This document shows, piece after piece, positions 1 through 5,655 of a DNA stretch of 9,417 bases. Made by a program: the position numbers and the translations under genes. The stretch lies in assembly GCA_903847005.1 (NCBI GenBank), contig CAINCM010000232.1, positions 1-9,417 on the forward strand, written 5' to 3'. The notes beneath the pieces are model-generated. The model worked only from the letters and a program-made list of their open reading frames with translations, ran no database searches and was not told where the DNA came from. Positions within the stretch are counted from its first letter, which is position 1. Each line of letters begins with the position of its first letter. The stretch is from an uncultured Chloroflexota bacterium. GTDB taxonomy: Bacteria; Chloroflexota; Limnocylindria; Limnocylindrales; Limnocylindraceae.

Positions 1-942
1 CCGGCGCTTGCCACCGGCAACACCATCGTCTTGAAGCCGTCGGCGCGCACACCGATCAGCGCGCTGATGCTCGGCGGGCTGGCGCAGGAGATTCTGCCGC
101 CCGGCGTCCTGAACGTGATCACGGGGCCGGGTTCGGATGTCGGTGCGGCACTCTCGCGACACCCCGGCATCGACATGGTTTCGGTCACCGGCGATACGGC
201 AACGGGGAAGCGGATCGCCGCCGCAGGCGCCGAGAGCGTCAAGCGACTCCACCTCGAGCTCGGCGGAAAGGCCCCCGTCCTCGTCTTCGATGACGCGAAC
301 CTGGAGCTGGCCGCGGAGACGATGCGCGCCGCCAGCTTCTGGAATGCGGGGCAAGACTGCACCGCCGCCTGCCGCATCGTGGTGGGCCCAAAGTCGTACG
401 AAAAGTTCGTCGCCCTGCTGGAGCAGCAGGTGAAGACGATCAAGGTGGGCGCAACATCGGACAAGGCCACAGAGATGGGCTCGCTGATAAGTGCAGAGCA
501 GCTCAAGCGCGTCGAGGGCTTCGTGAGTCGCGCCGCAAAGAAGGCGGAGGTCGTCCTCGGCGGGACGACGATCCGTTCGAAAGGGCACTACTACCGCCCG
601 ACGATCATCGCGGGGCCGTCCCAGTCTTCGGAGATTGTTCAGGAGGAGGTCTTCGGTCCGGTCGTCACGGTGCAGCGCGCCAAGAGCGACGAGCAGATGG
701 TGGAGTGGGCGAACGACTGCCGATTCGGGCTTGCCTCGTCGATCTGGACGAACGACGTGGCGCGGGCCTTCAGGGTCTCCAAGGCGCTGCAGTTCGGCAC
801 CGTCTGGGTCAACGATCACTTCACGCTCGCGAGCGAGATGCCGCACGGCGGTTTCAAGCAGTCCGGCTACGGAAAGGATCAGTCCATGTACGCCCTCGAG
901 GACTACACGGTGGCGAAACACATCATGGTGCGCAGCGAGTAG
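1..942 (+). CDS. Aldehyde dehydrogenase, gamma-aminobutyraldehyde type (5' end missing)
   Basis: Partial gene. The reading frame is open from base 1, so the N-terminus and the first part of the NAD-binding domain lie outside the window; 313 codons remain before TAG. The protein is an NAD(P)+-dependent aldehyde dehydrogenase. Seen: VLKPSA near the left edge (cofactor-binding Lys), the general-base Glu in LELGGKAP (codon 256-258), the catalytic Cys in NAGQDC (codon 358-360) and EVFGPV (Glu at 646-648). The surrounding NAGQDCTAACRI and the C-terminal SEMPHGG, SGYGKD and ALEDYTV closely match E. coli YdcW/PatD as I recall it. That enzyme oxidises 4-aminobutanal to GABA in putrescine breakdown. 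Family is certain; the exact substrate is inferred from similarity, since no putrescine-pathway gene is visible here. The TTG at 31 is an internal codon, not the start. Downstream, 26 bases separate it from the exonuclease, which has its own promoter. Confidence 0.9.
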   Translation, partial: PALATGNTIVLKPSARTPISALMLGGLAQEILPPGVLNVITGPGSDVGAALSRHPGIDMVSVTGDTATGKRIAAAGAESVKRLHLELGGKAPVLVFDDANLELAAETMRAASFWNAGQDCTAACRIVVGPKSYEKFVALLEQQVKTIKVGATSDKATEMGSLISAEQLKRVEGFVSRAAKKAEVVLGGTTIRSKGHYYRPTIIAGPSQSSEIVQEEVFGPVVTVQRAKSDEQMVEWANDCRFGLASSIWTNDVARAFRVSKALQFGTVWVNDHFTLASEMPHGGFKQSGYGKDQSMYALEDYTVAKHIMVRSE

Positions 943-956
943 CAGCCCGCATGTTC

Positions 957-962
957 TAGGCT
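957..962 (+). promoter_or_regulatory. -10 box of a leaderless promoter for the exonuclease
   Basis: TAGGCT fits the TANNNT form of a sigma-70-type -10 hexamer. Exactly 6 bases separate it from the ATG at 969, so transcription would begin at or next to the start codon. No convincing -35 hexamer is seen about 17 bases upstream, where the end of the aldehyde dehydrogenase gene lies. No Shine-Dalgarno sequence precedes the ATG. The same spacing recurs at four other genes in this window, which is the main support. Confidence 0.6.
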
Positions 963-968
963 GCAACG

Positions 969-1607
969 ATGCAGCAGGATCTGCCACCACCGCCGCCCTT
1001 CGAGGACGGTCTCCCTCAGGAGTGCTGGTTCAGCGTGGATGTCGAGTGCTCGGGACAGACTCCGCTCGAGGGGAGCCTGATCAGCATCGGTGCCTGTCTC
1101 GTAGACGACCCTTCCCGAACCTTCTACGTGGAGATGAGACCGGATCCGAGCAAGGCGTGGGGCCCGAAAGAGGAGCGTGTGCATCGGCTGACGCGTTCCC
1201 ATCTGGAGACCCACGGCGTGGATCGCAAGGACGGGGTGCGCGCGTTCGCCGACTGGGTGCGCAGCACCTGCGAAGCGGTGGCGCCGGAGTCGAGCCCGCT
1301 CTTTGTTGGGTTCAACACGCCGTTCGACTGGATGTGGCTCACGATGGCATTTGCCGAGGCTGGCGTTCGCAATCCGTTTGGCATGTCCGCGATGGATCTC
1401 AAGAGCGTCTACTACACCCTGCACGGTGGCGAGAATCTCACCTGGAAGAAGACGGTCAAACGATTCGTCCGACAGGTCTATCCGACCCATCTCGTCGCCG
1501 ACCACAACGCGCTCGCGGATGCCGTGGAGCAGGCGGAACTCGCGCGCACGTTGCGTGAGATCTCTCGCAAGAATCGGATTCCGCCGTCGCTGCCGCGCGG
1601 GCGCTAG
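969..1607 (+). CDS. DEDDh-family 3'-5' exonuclease
   Basis: A 212-residue protein of the DnaQ/RNase T-like superfamily. It should remove nucleotides from 3' ends using two metal ions. All acidic motifs are visible: Exo I DVE (D24, E26), Exo II in FVGFNTPFD (N116, D120) and Exo III in HNALAD (H179, D184). The His five residues before the last Asp makes it DEDDh rather than DEDDy. It consists of one exonuclease domain after a short Pro-rich N-terminus (five prolines at 6-10) and ends in a basic tail. There is no polymerase, helicase or BRCT domain. DNA or RNA cannot be told from the sequence; a stand-alone proofreading-like, repair or RNA-trimming enzyme are all possible. The ATG at 969 is favoured by the -10 box 6 bases upstream. 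mutY follows after 14 bases and is probably co-transcribed, which mildly favours a DNA-repair role. Confidence 0.85.
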   Translation: MQQDLPPPPPFEDGLPQECWFSVDVECSGQTPLEGSLISIGACLVDDPSRTFYVEMRPDPSKAWGPKEERVHRLTRSHLETHGVDRKDGVRAFADWVRSTCEAVAPESSPLFVGFNTPFDWMWLTMAFAEAGVRNPFGMSAMDLKSVYYTLHGGENLTWKKTVKRFVRQVYPTHLVADHNALADAVEQAELARTLREISRKNRIPPSLPRGR

Positions 1608-1611
1608 AGGA
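1606..1611 (+). promoter_or_regulatory. Shine-Dalgarno-like site for mutY
   Basis: AGAGGA starts inside the TAG stop of the exonuclease gene and lies 10 bases before the GTG at 1622. It fits ribosome binding for an internal operon gene and supports GTG as the start. This contrasts with the genes here that appear to be leaderless. Confidence 0.45.
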
Positions 1612-1621
1612 CCGGCCACTC

Positions 1622-2521
1622 GTGGCGCTGACTGCCAGCGAGATCAAGCAGATCAATCGGCTTCTGCTCTCTTGGTACAAGGTGAGTGCGCGTCCGCTCA
1701 AGATCCGCGAGCGGAGCGATCCGTATGCCGTCCTGGTTGCGGAGGTGATGTCGCAACAGACGCAGATTTCGCGGGTGGACGTGTTCGCAGAGAGGTTCCT
1801 GAGCCGATTCCCAACGCTCCGTTCGCTTGCGCGCGCGGAGACCGCGGATGTGCTCCAGGCCTGGCGAGGTCTCGGATACAACCGGCGCGCACTCCTCCTT
1901 CATCGCGCGGCGGTGGCGTCACACGCGCTGGGCGGCATCCCGACGGACGTCGATTCGCTCGAGGCGCTGCCGGGAGTCGGCCCGTACACCGCCCGTGCCG
2001 TTGCGGCGATCGCAGGCGACGGCAGGGAGATCCCAGTCGACGTGAACATCGCCCGTGTCGTGCAGCGGCTGGTCGGCGGGCGGCGATTGACACCGAAGCC
2101 GCTCCAGGCGGTGGCAAACGGCTTCGGCGCCCACCTGAAGCCCGGCGAAGCGGGTCGTTGGGCCCAGGCGGCGATGGACCTCGCAGGTTCCACCTGCCTC
2201 TCGGTGCGACCGGACTGCTCATCCTGTCCGCTGCGGAGCGTCTGCAGATCGAAGGGTCGCGTGAGGGCGACCCGCAAGAAGCGAAGCGCGGCTTCGACCG
2301 TGAAGTTCGAGACGACCCAACGCTGGTTGCGGGGTCGCCTCCTGGACGAGCTGCGCGATGCGGGGGTGGCGGGCGTTCGGGTGCGCGGCGCACGCGGGGG
2401 ACACGACGCTGCAGCGGTTCGCAGCGCGATCAGACGACTCGAAGGGGAGGGTCTTGCTGAGCGAATCGATTCGGGAGCCTATCGACTGCCGCGACGGAGC
2501 AGTCGGAAGGTGCGCCGATGA
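1622..2521 (+). CDS. mutY: A/G-specific adenine DNA glycosylase MutY, without NUDIX-like domain
   Basis: MutY removes adenine mispaired with 8-oxoguanine and so prevents G:C to T:A mutations. In this 299-residue protein the catalytic Glu is E41 in EVMSQQTQ. The helix-hairpin-helix is LPGVGPYTA (116-124), the catalytic Asp is D140 in VDVN, and the 4Fe-4S loop has C192, C199, C202 and C208 with the standard C-x6-C-x2-C-x5-C spacing. The C-terminal NUDIX-like 8-oxoG-recognition domain of E. coli MutY (about 350 residues) is absent. Residues from about 230 to 290 instead look like a compact winged-helix segment (WLRGRLLDELRDAG, then an RRLEGEGL helix and a GAYRLP strand), similar to the C-terminus I recall for mycobacterial MutY. 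The GTG start has a Shine-Dalgarno-like AGAGGA 10 bases upstream. The TGA overlaps an ATG (ATGA at 2518-2521) that opens a 9-codon ORF. Ser44, where E. coli MutY has Leu, is a small variation. Confidence 0.92.
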   Translation: MALTASEIKQINRLLLSWYKVSARPLKIRERSDPYAVLVAEVMSQQTQISRVDVFAERFLSRFPTLRSLARAETADVLQAWRGLGYNRRALLLHRAAVASHALGGIPTDVDSLEALPGVGPYTARAVAAIAGDGREIPVDVNIARVVQRLVGGRRLTPKPLQAVANGFGAHLKPGEAGRWAQAAMDLAGSTCLSVRPDCSSCPLRSVCRSKGRVRATRKKRSAASTVKFETTQRWLRGRLLDELRDAGVAGVRVRGARGGHDAAAVRSAIRRLEGEGLAERIDSGAYRLPRRSSRKVRR

Positions 2522-2547
2522 GTGGGCGGTCTATCCTCACAAGATGA
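2518..2547 (+). other. Nine-codon ORF linking mutY to the YjeF-like gene (possible coupling leader)
   Basis: The ATG overlaps the mutY stop as ATGA and encodes MSGRSILTR. Its own TGA overlaps the ATG of the next gene in a second ATGA (2544-2547). Ribosomes leaving mutY could reinitiate here and then at the next gene. No Shine-Dalgarno is evident. It may equally be chance, because the stretch also carries a -10 box that would give the downstream gene a leaderless transcript. Confidence 0.25.
2532..2537 (+). promoter_or_regulatory. -10 box of a leaderless promoter for the YjeF-like gene
   Basis: TATCCT is followed by 6 bases (CACAAG) and the ATG at 2544. The geometry is identical to the boxes before the exonuclease, lpdA, lipoprotein and DUF1015 genes. 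No clear -35 is seen; that position lies inside the end of mutY. The gene may thus be read both from the upstream operon and from this internal promoter. Confidence 0.55.
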
Positions 2548-3362
2548 ACAACGAGCGAAGTCACCCAGGGAAGCGCCTGCGCAAGCAGAGTCGGGGCAGC
2601 GTTGACGCTGGGACGATCGGCACGGCGATTGCACCGCTGGCTGCTCTTTGGGCCGGACAGTCGTCGCTGCGTCCGGTGAGCGCCGCATCGATGAGAGGGA
2701 TACGCGCGAAGGCGGTACGACTCGGCCTCACGCCCGAACTCTTCGCTGCGCGGGCAGGCGAAGCGGTCGCGACCGTGGCGCGGGCGATCTCCGACGCACG
2801 AGATCCAGGACGGAGGCTTCCGATCTTCCTCCTCGCCGGATCAGATCGGGATGCCGTCTACGGTCTGGAGTCGGCACTGGCGCTCGCTGACGGAAGTCGG
2901 CGCATCGTGGTCGGCCTCTGCGGGGCAAAGGCGCGCCCCGAGCACGGCAGCGCATCGGGCGCATGGGACCGGCTGGAGTCGGCGAGCAGGGTGGAGCGGT
3001 ACCGGATTCCGAACATGCGAGAGGCGGCGCACTTTCGTGCAGGGCTCGACGAGGTGGCTCTGGTCATCGACGCTCTCGGTGGCGCGCCAAGTTCGGTTGC
3101 ACCGTCGACGCCGCTGCTCGCCGCAATCGACCTCCTCCGCCGTGCGCGCACCGCAGGCGTCCCGTGTCTTGCCGTCAACGGGCCGACCGGCCTAGACCCA
3201 GAGAGCGGCGCGCGTCGGCGCGGCGCACCCGGGGCAGATGTCAGCGTCCTCTTTCACCGGCCGCTGACCGCCCATCAGTCTGCCGCGTCGAAGCGACTGC
3301 TGGGAGAGGTCCTGGTCGCACCGATCGGCATCCCAGCGGAAGCTGACGCGCTCGCCGGATGA
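2544..3362 (+). CDS. YjeF_N-like protein (degenerate NAD(P)H-hydrate epimerase)
   Basis: A 272-residue protein with a YjeF N-terminal (NnrE/AIBP) type fold. That family epimerises damaged NAD(P)H hydrates for repair. Seen in order: a basic N-terminus (1-20), VSAASMRGI (45-53), AARAGEAVA (68-76), a Rossmann strand PIFLLAG (93-99), VIDALGG (174-180) and LAVNGPTGLDPESG (209-222), which parallels the family's VDIPSGLDADTG. The key residues are changed. The K+/substrate loop NNGGDG is replaced by a SDRDAVYG-like stretch (100-107), and the catalytic Asp of the DIPSG motif is Asn212. The ADP-dependent dehydratase (NnrD) domain found fused in many bacteria is absent. I therefore assign family but not activity; it may be a non-catalytic or retasked member. 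The start at 2544 is chosen because of the -10 box 6 bases upstream and because in-frame sequence further up only shadows mutY. The stop overlaps the next gene (ATGA). Confidence 0.65.
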   Translation: MNNERSHPGKRLRKQSRGSVDAGTIGTAIAPLAALWAGQSSLRPVSAASMRGIRAKAVRLGLTPELFAARAGEAVATVARAISDARDPGRRLPIFLLAGSDRDAVYGLESALALADGSRRIVVGLCGAKARPEHGSASGAWDRLESASRVERYRIPNMREAAHFRAGLDEVALVIDALGGAPSSVAPSTPLLAAIDLLRRARTAGVPCLAVNGPTGLDPESGARRRGAPGADVSVLFHRPLTAHQSAASKRLLGEVLVAPIGIPAEADALAG

Positions 3363-3547
3363 GTCCATCTCGGCGCGGCAGTCCACTGGCCGCCGCAGCC
3401 GCGGTCGCCGCATTCGTCCTGCTCATGCAGCTGCTCAGCGCACTCGTGACACCGCTGGGTGACGCGATCCGAAGCCTCCCGCTGGTGCCCGTCGCGCTGA
3501 TCATCGTCACCGCGCTCATCGGGGTGCGGCTCGTCCGATCGCGCTAG
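3359..3547 (+). CDS. Small two-helix membrane protein, function unknown
   Basis: Encodes 62 residues. A short basic N-terminus (SPSRRGS) is followed by two hydrophobic segments, about residues 9-29 and 38-57, joined by a short loop (TPLGDAIRS), and the tail RLVRSR is basic. By the positive-inside rule both ends would be cytoplasmic with a small external loop. I do not recognise the family. It is treated as real because its ATG overlaps the upstream stop as ATGA, the hydrophobic pattern is coherent, and without it about 180 bases would be empty in a window with almost no gaps. Its TAG overlaps the plsY stop on the other strand. It could be a partner of the YjeF-like protein or simply a coupled membrane microprotein; neither is shown. 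Confidence 0.6.
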   Translation: MSPSRRGSPLAAAAAVAAFVLLMQLLSALVTPLGDAIRSLPLVPVALIIVTALIGVRLVRSR

Positions 3548-4173
3548 TCGCGTGTGAGCGCTCCCGCATCGAATGTCCGTTCGGTCCCGGCGCGCAACCG
3601 TGCAATGTTGTCTGCGTGGGCCAGCCACACGAGCGATGGGCCGATGATCGAATAGGCGAGTATCCAGAGGCTGAGCCCTTCTGCTGTCTGCGTTCTCAAG
3701 ACCAATTCGATCGGTGCAAAGGCGGCGACGGCGACGAGCGATCCGAGTGAGACAAGACGTGTGCGCCAGATGACGGCGATGAAGACCGGCGCAACGGCCG
3801 CGAGTGCGACAGGTGCGATTGCCAGGGCGGTGCCGAAACCGGTGGCGATCCCGCGTCCCCCCTTGAACCCGACCCAAACGGACCGAGTGGCACCCAGAAC
3901 GGCAAAGAGGGCAGCGGTTACTTCGGCGCCGTCACCCGCTCCGAGCGAACGAACGGCCAACACCGGCAGTGTGCCCTTCAGGATGTCGCCGGTTGCGACC
4001 ACCGCGGCACGCCGGCGACCGAGCGCTCGCAGGGCGTTGGTGCCCCCGGTGCGCCCGGAGCCGACCGAACGCGGATCGGGGCCACCGGTGAGTCGCGCTA
4101 CCAGGAGGCCGAACGGGATCGAGCCCGAGAGGTAGGCACCGACGGTTGCAACGAGGAGGAGCGTGAGATCCAT
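3544..4173 (-). CDS. plsY: Glycerol-3-phosphate acyltransferase PlsY (divergent)
   Basis: PlsY transfers an acyl group from acyl-phosphate to sn-glycerol-3-phosphate, the first step of bacterial phospholipid synthesis, in the cytoplasmic membrane. The 209 residues are mostly hydrophobic with several transmembrane helices, the usual length. Motif 1 is present as GSIPFG (17-22) and DPRSVGSGRTGGTNALR (33-49), followed by GDILKG (62-67). Motif 2 is GFKGGRGIATG (102-112) and motif 3 is NIARLRAGTE (189-198). Two normally conserved positions differ: the GSGN asparagine is Arg41, and the His of the GH that opens motif 2 is Ala95. The family call is firm, while full activity is less certain. It is transcribed away from lpdA and convergent with the small membrane protein gene, sharing the CTAG at 3544-3547. 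The ATG at 4173 is favoured by a -10-like TAACCT 8 bases upstream. Confidence 0.87.
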   Translation of the reverse strand: MDLTLLLVATVGAYLSGSIPFGLLVARLTGGPDPRSVGSGRTGGTNALRALGRRRAAVVATGDILKGTLPVLAVRSLGAGDGAEVTAALFAVLGATRSVWVGFKGGRGIATGFGTALAIAPVALAAVAPVFIAVIWRTRLVSLGSLVAVAAFAPIELVLRTQTAEGLSLWILAYSIIGPSLVWLAHADNIARLRAGTERTFDAGALTRD

Positions 4174-4181
4174 CGCGGCGC

Positions 4182-4187
4182 AGGTTA
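4182..4187 (-). promoter_or_regulatory. Probable -10 box for plsY
   Basis: Reading the minus strand, TAACCT preceded by TGC (an extended -10 TGn) lies 8 bases before the ATG at 4173. The spacing is 2 bases longer than at the other five promoters, so the mRNA would have a leader of zero to two bases. Confidence is lower for that reason. Confidence 0.4.
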
Positions 4188-4218
4188 GCAGCGCGAGGCA
4201 CGGGTCGGCGGTGGGGCG

Positions 4219-4224
4219 TAGGAT
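4219..4224 (+). promoter_or_regulatory. -10 box of a leaderless promoter for the lpdA-lipA operon
   Basis: TAGGAT, then six bases (TCACGC), then the ATG at 4231. There is no Shine-Dalgarno before the ATG. This would drive lpdA, lipA and the deaminase-family gene from one leaderless transcript. Confidence 0.6.
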
Positions 4225-4230
4225 TCACGC

Positions 4231-5655
4231 ATGGCCGACCACGACATCCTCGTCCTCGGCGGCGGAACGGGCGGCTACGCCGCCGCCTTCCGTGCGGCAC
4301 AGCTCGGCAAGCGCGTCGCGCTTGTTGAGCAGGCGAAAGTCGGCGGTACCTGCCTCCACTGGGGCTGCATCCCCGCCAAGGCGATGCTCGAGACGGGCGA
4401 CCTGCTGGCCAAGATCGGAAAGGCCTCAGATTTCGGAATCCAGCTCACCCCGGCAACCGGAGTGGATCTAGCGGCAGTCGGCGCGCGACGCGACAAGATC
4501 GTTGCCCGCATGCATGCGGGGCTGAAGAGTCTCTTCAAGAAGAACAACGTGGAGATCATTGCTGGGCGCGCCACGCTGCTCGGCGGAGGGTCGGTGGAGG
4601 TCGCCCTCGTGAACGAGAGCGGCGTTGCGACCGGTGAAAAGAAGAGCATCAGCGCAACCGATATCGTGGTCGCGACCGGCTCGAGCGTTCGCCGTATTCC
4701 TGGCCTCGAGACGGACGGACACGTGATCGTCGACAGCGATCACATCACCACGGGAACGCACAAGCCCGCGAGCGTGATCGTGGTCGGCGGGGGCGCTGTC
4801 GGCTGCGAGTTCGCCTCCTACTTCCGCGATCTTGGCGCCGAGACCACCATCGTCGAGATGCTCCCCGCGCTCGTGCCGCTCGAAGACCGCGACGCCTCCA
4901 AAGAGCTGACGCGCGCCTTCACCAAGCGCGGGATTCGGACCCACGTTTCCCACCGCATCAAGGAGGGTTCGCTCGTCAAGTCTGCCAACGGCCTGTCGCT
5001 GCAGATCGAGCCCGTCGAAGGCGGGGAGGGAGCCACGCTTGCCGCGGAGATGCTGGTTGTTGCGGCCGGACGGGTGCCGAACAGCGGCAATATCGGCCTC
5101 GAAGGCACGAAGGCGGTCGTCGAGCGCGGGTTCGTCAAGGTCGATGCGCAGATGCGGACAGCGGAACCGCATCTCTATGCGGTTGGCGACGTCATCGGCG
5201 GTCTGCAGCTGGCGCATGTTGCCGCACACGAAGGGCTGATCGCGGCGCATGCGATCGCGGGAGAGCCGCTGCACGCCATCGACTATGCGAAGCAACCGCG
5301 TGCAACCTACTGCCGTCCCGAAGTCGCCTCCGTCGGCTATACGACGCAAGAGCTGGAGCGAGACGGCGTGCCGTTCGTGGCGGGCCAGGTGCCGTTCCTC
5401 GCCATCGCAAAGGCGCACGTCGGCGGAGACGCCGACGGTTTCTGCAAGGTGCTTCGACATGCGGAGAGCGGTGCGCTGCTCGGCGTCCACATGGTGGGAC
5501 CGAAGGTCACCGACCTGATCGCGGAGGCGAGCCTGGCGATGGAGCTCGGCGCAACCGCTGCACAAGTGGGCGCGACCACGCATCCGCACCCGACGCTTTC
5601 GGAGATCGTCGGCGAGGCGGCGCTCGTCTCCATCGGGCGCTCGGTCAACTTCTGA
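4231..5655 (+). CDS. lpdA: Dihydrolipoyl dehydrogenase (E3)
   Basis: This FAD enzyme re-oxidises dihydrolipoyl groups with NAD+ in pyruvate and 2-oxoglutarate dehydrogenase and the glycine cleavage system (cytoplasm). The full length of 474 residues is typical. Seen: the FAD-binding GGGTGGYAAA (10-19); the redox disulfide C41/C46 in GGTCLHWGCIPAK; the second nucleotide-binding GGGAVGCEFA (186-195) with acidic E209 at the strand end, favouring NAD+; the FAD-site LYAVGD (315-320); and the C-terminal dimerisation domain with the catalytic His453/Glu458 pair in HPHPTLSE. No lipoyl domain is fused at the N-terminus. The ATG at 4231 is supported by the nucleotide-binding motif starting at once and by the -10 box 6 bases upstream. 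The TGA shares one base with the lipA ATG, which implies coupled translation. mercuric reductase and glutathione reductase are disfavoured by the HPHPTLSE ending and E3-like CLHWGC. Confidence 0.97.
   Translation: MADHDILVLGGGTGGYAAAFRAAQLGKRVALVEQAKVGGTCLHWGCIPAKAMLETGDLLAKIGKASDFGIQLTPATGVDLAAVGARRDKIVARMHAGLKSLFKKNNVEIIAGRATLLGGGSVEVALVNESGVATGEKKSISATDIVVATGSSVRRIPGLETDGHVIVDSDHITTGTHKPASVIVVGGGAVGCEFASYFRDLGAETTIVEMLPALVPLEDRDASKELTRAFTKRGIRTHVSHRIKEGSLVKSANGLSLQIEPVEGGEGATLAAEMLVVAAGRVPNSGNIGLEGTKAVVERGFVKVDAQMRTAEPHLYAVGDVIGGLQLAHVAAHEGLIAAHAIAGEPLHAIDYAKQPRATYCRPEVASVGYTTQELERDGVPFVAGQVPFLAIAKAHVGGDADGFCKVLRHAESGALLGVHMVGPKVTDLIAEASLAMELGATAAQVGATTHPHPTLSEIVGEAALVSIGRSVNF

Larger units (their letters stand above)
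4174..4230. promoter_or_regulatory. Divergent promoter region between plsY and lpdA
   Basis: This is the longest non-coding gap in the window, at 57 bases. It holds a minus-strand -10 for plsY (4182-4187) and a plus-strand -10 for lpdA (4219-4224). The -35 region of each falls between or beyond them and shows no consensus. No operator palindrome, riboswitch or leader peptide is evident. Confidence 0.5.

Noticed and set aside
31..33. TTG as a start codon of the aldehyde dehydrogenase
   Set aside because: The frame continues to base 1 with conserved family sequence (ATGNTIVLKPSA), so the gene begins outside the window.
1303..2460. 385-codon plus-strand open frame over the exonuclease and mutY
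   Set aside because: It is out of frame with both identified genes, and its Arg/Gly/Ser-rich composition is typical of a frame shadow.
2358..2543. Upstream in-frame extension of the YjeF-like gene
   Set aside because: It would overlap mutY by more than 160 bases. The -10 box 6 bases before 2544 and the onset of family similarity after it point to 2544.
3541..3561. Inverted repeat GCGCT...AGCGC at the convergent junction, as a possible terminator
   Set aside because: The stem is only 5 base pairs with an 11-base loop and no T tract on either strand.
4468..5589. 373-codon minus-strand open frame inside lpdA
   Set aside because: It lies entirely opposite a well-conserved E3 gene and shows no recognisable motif or promoter.
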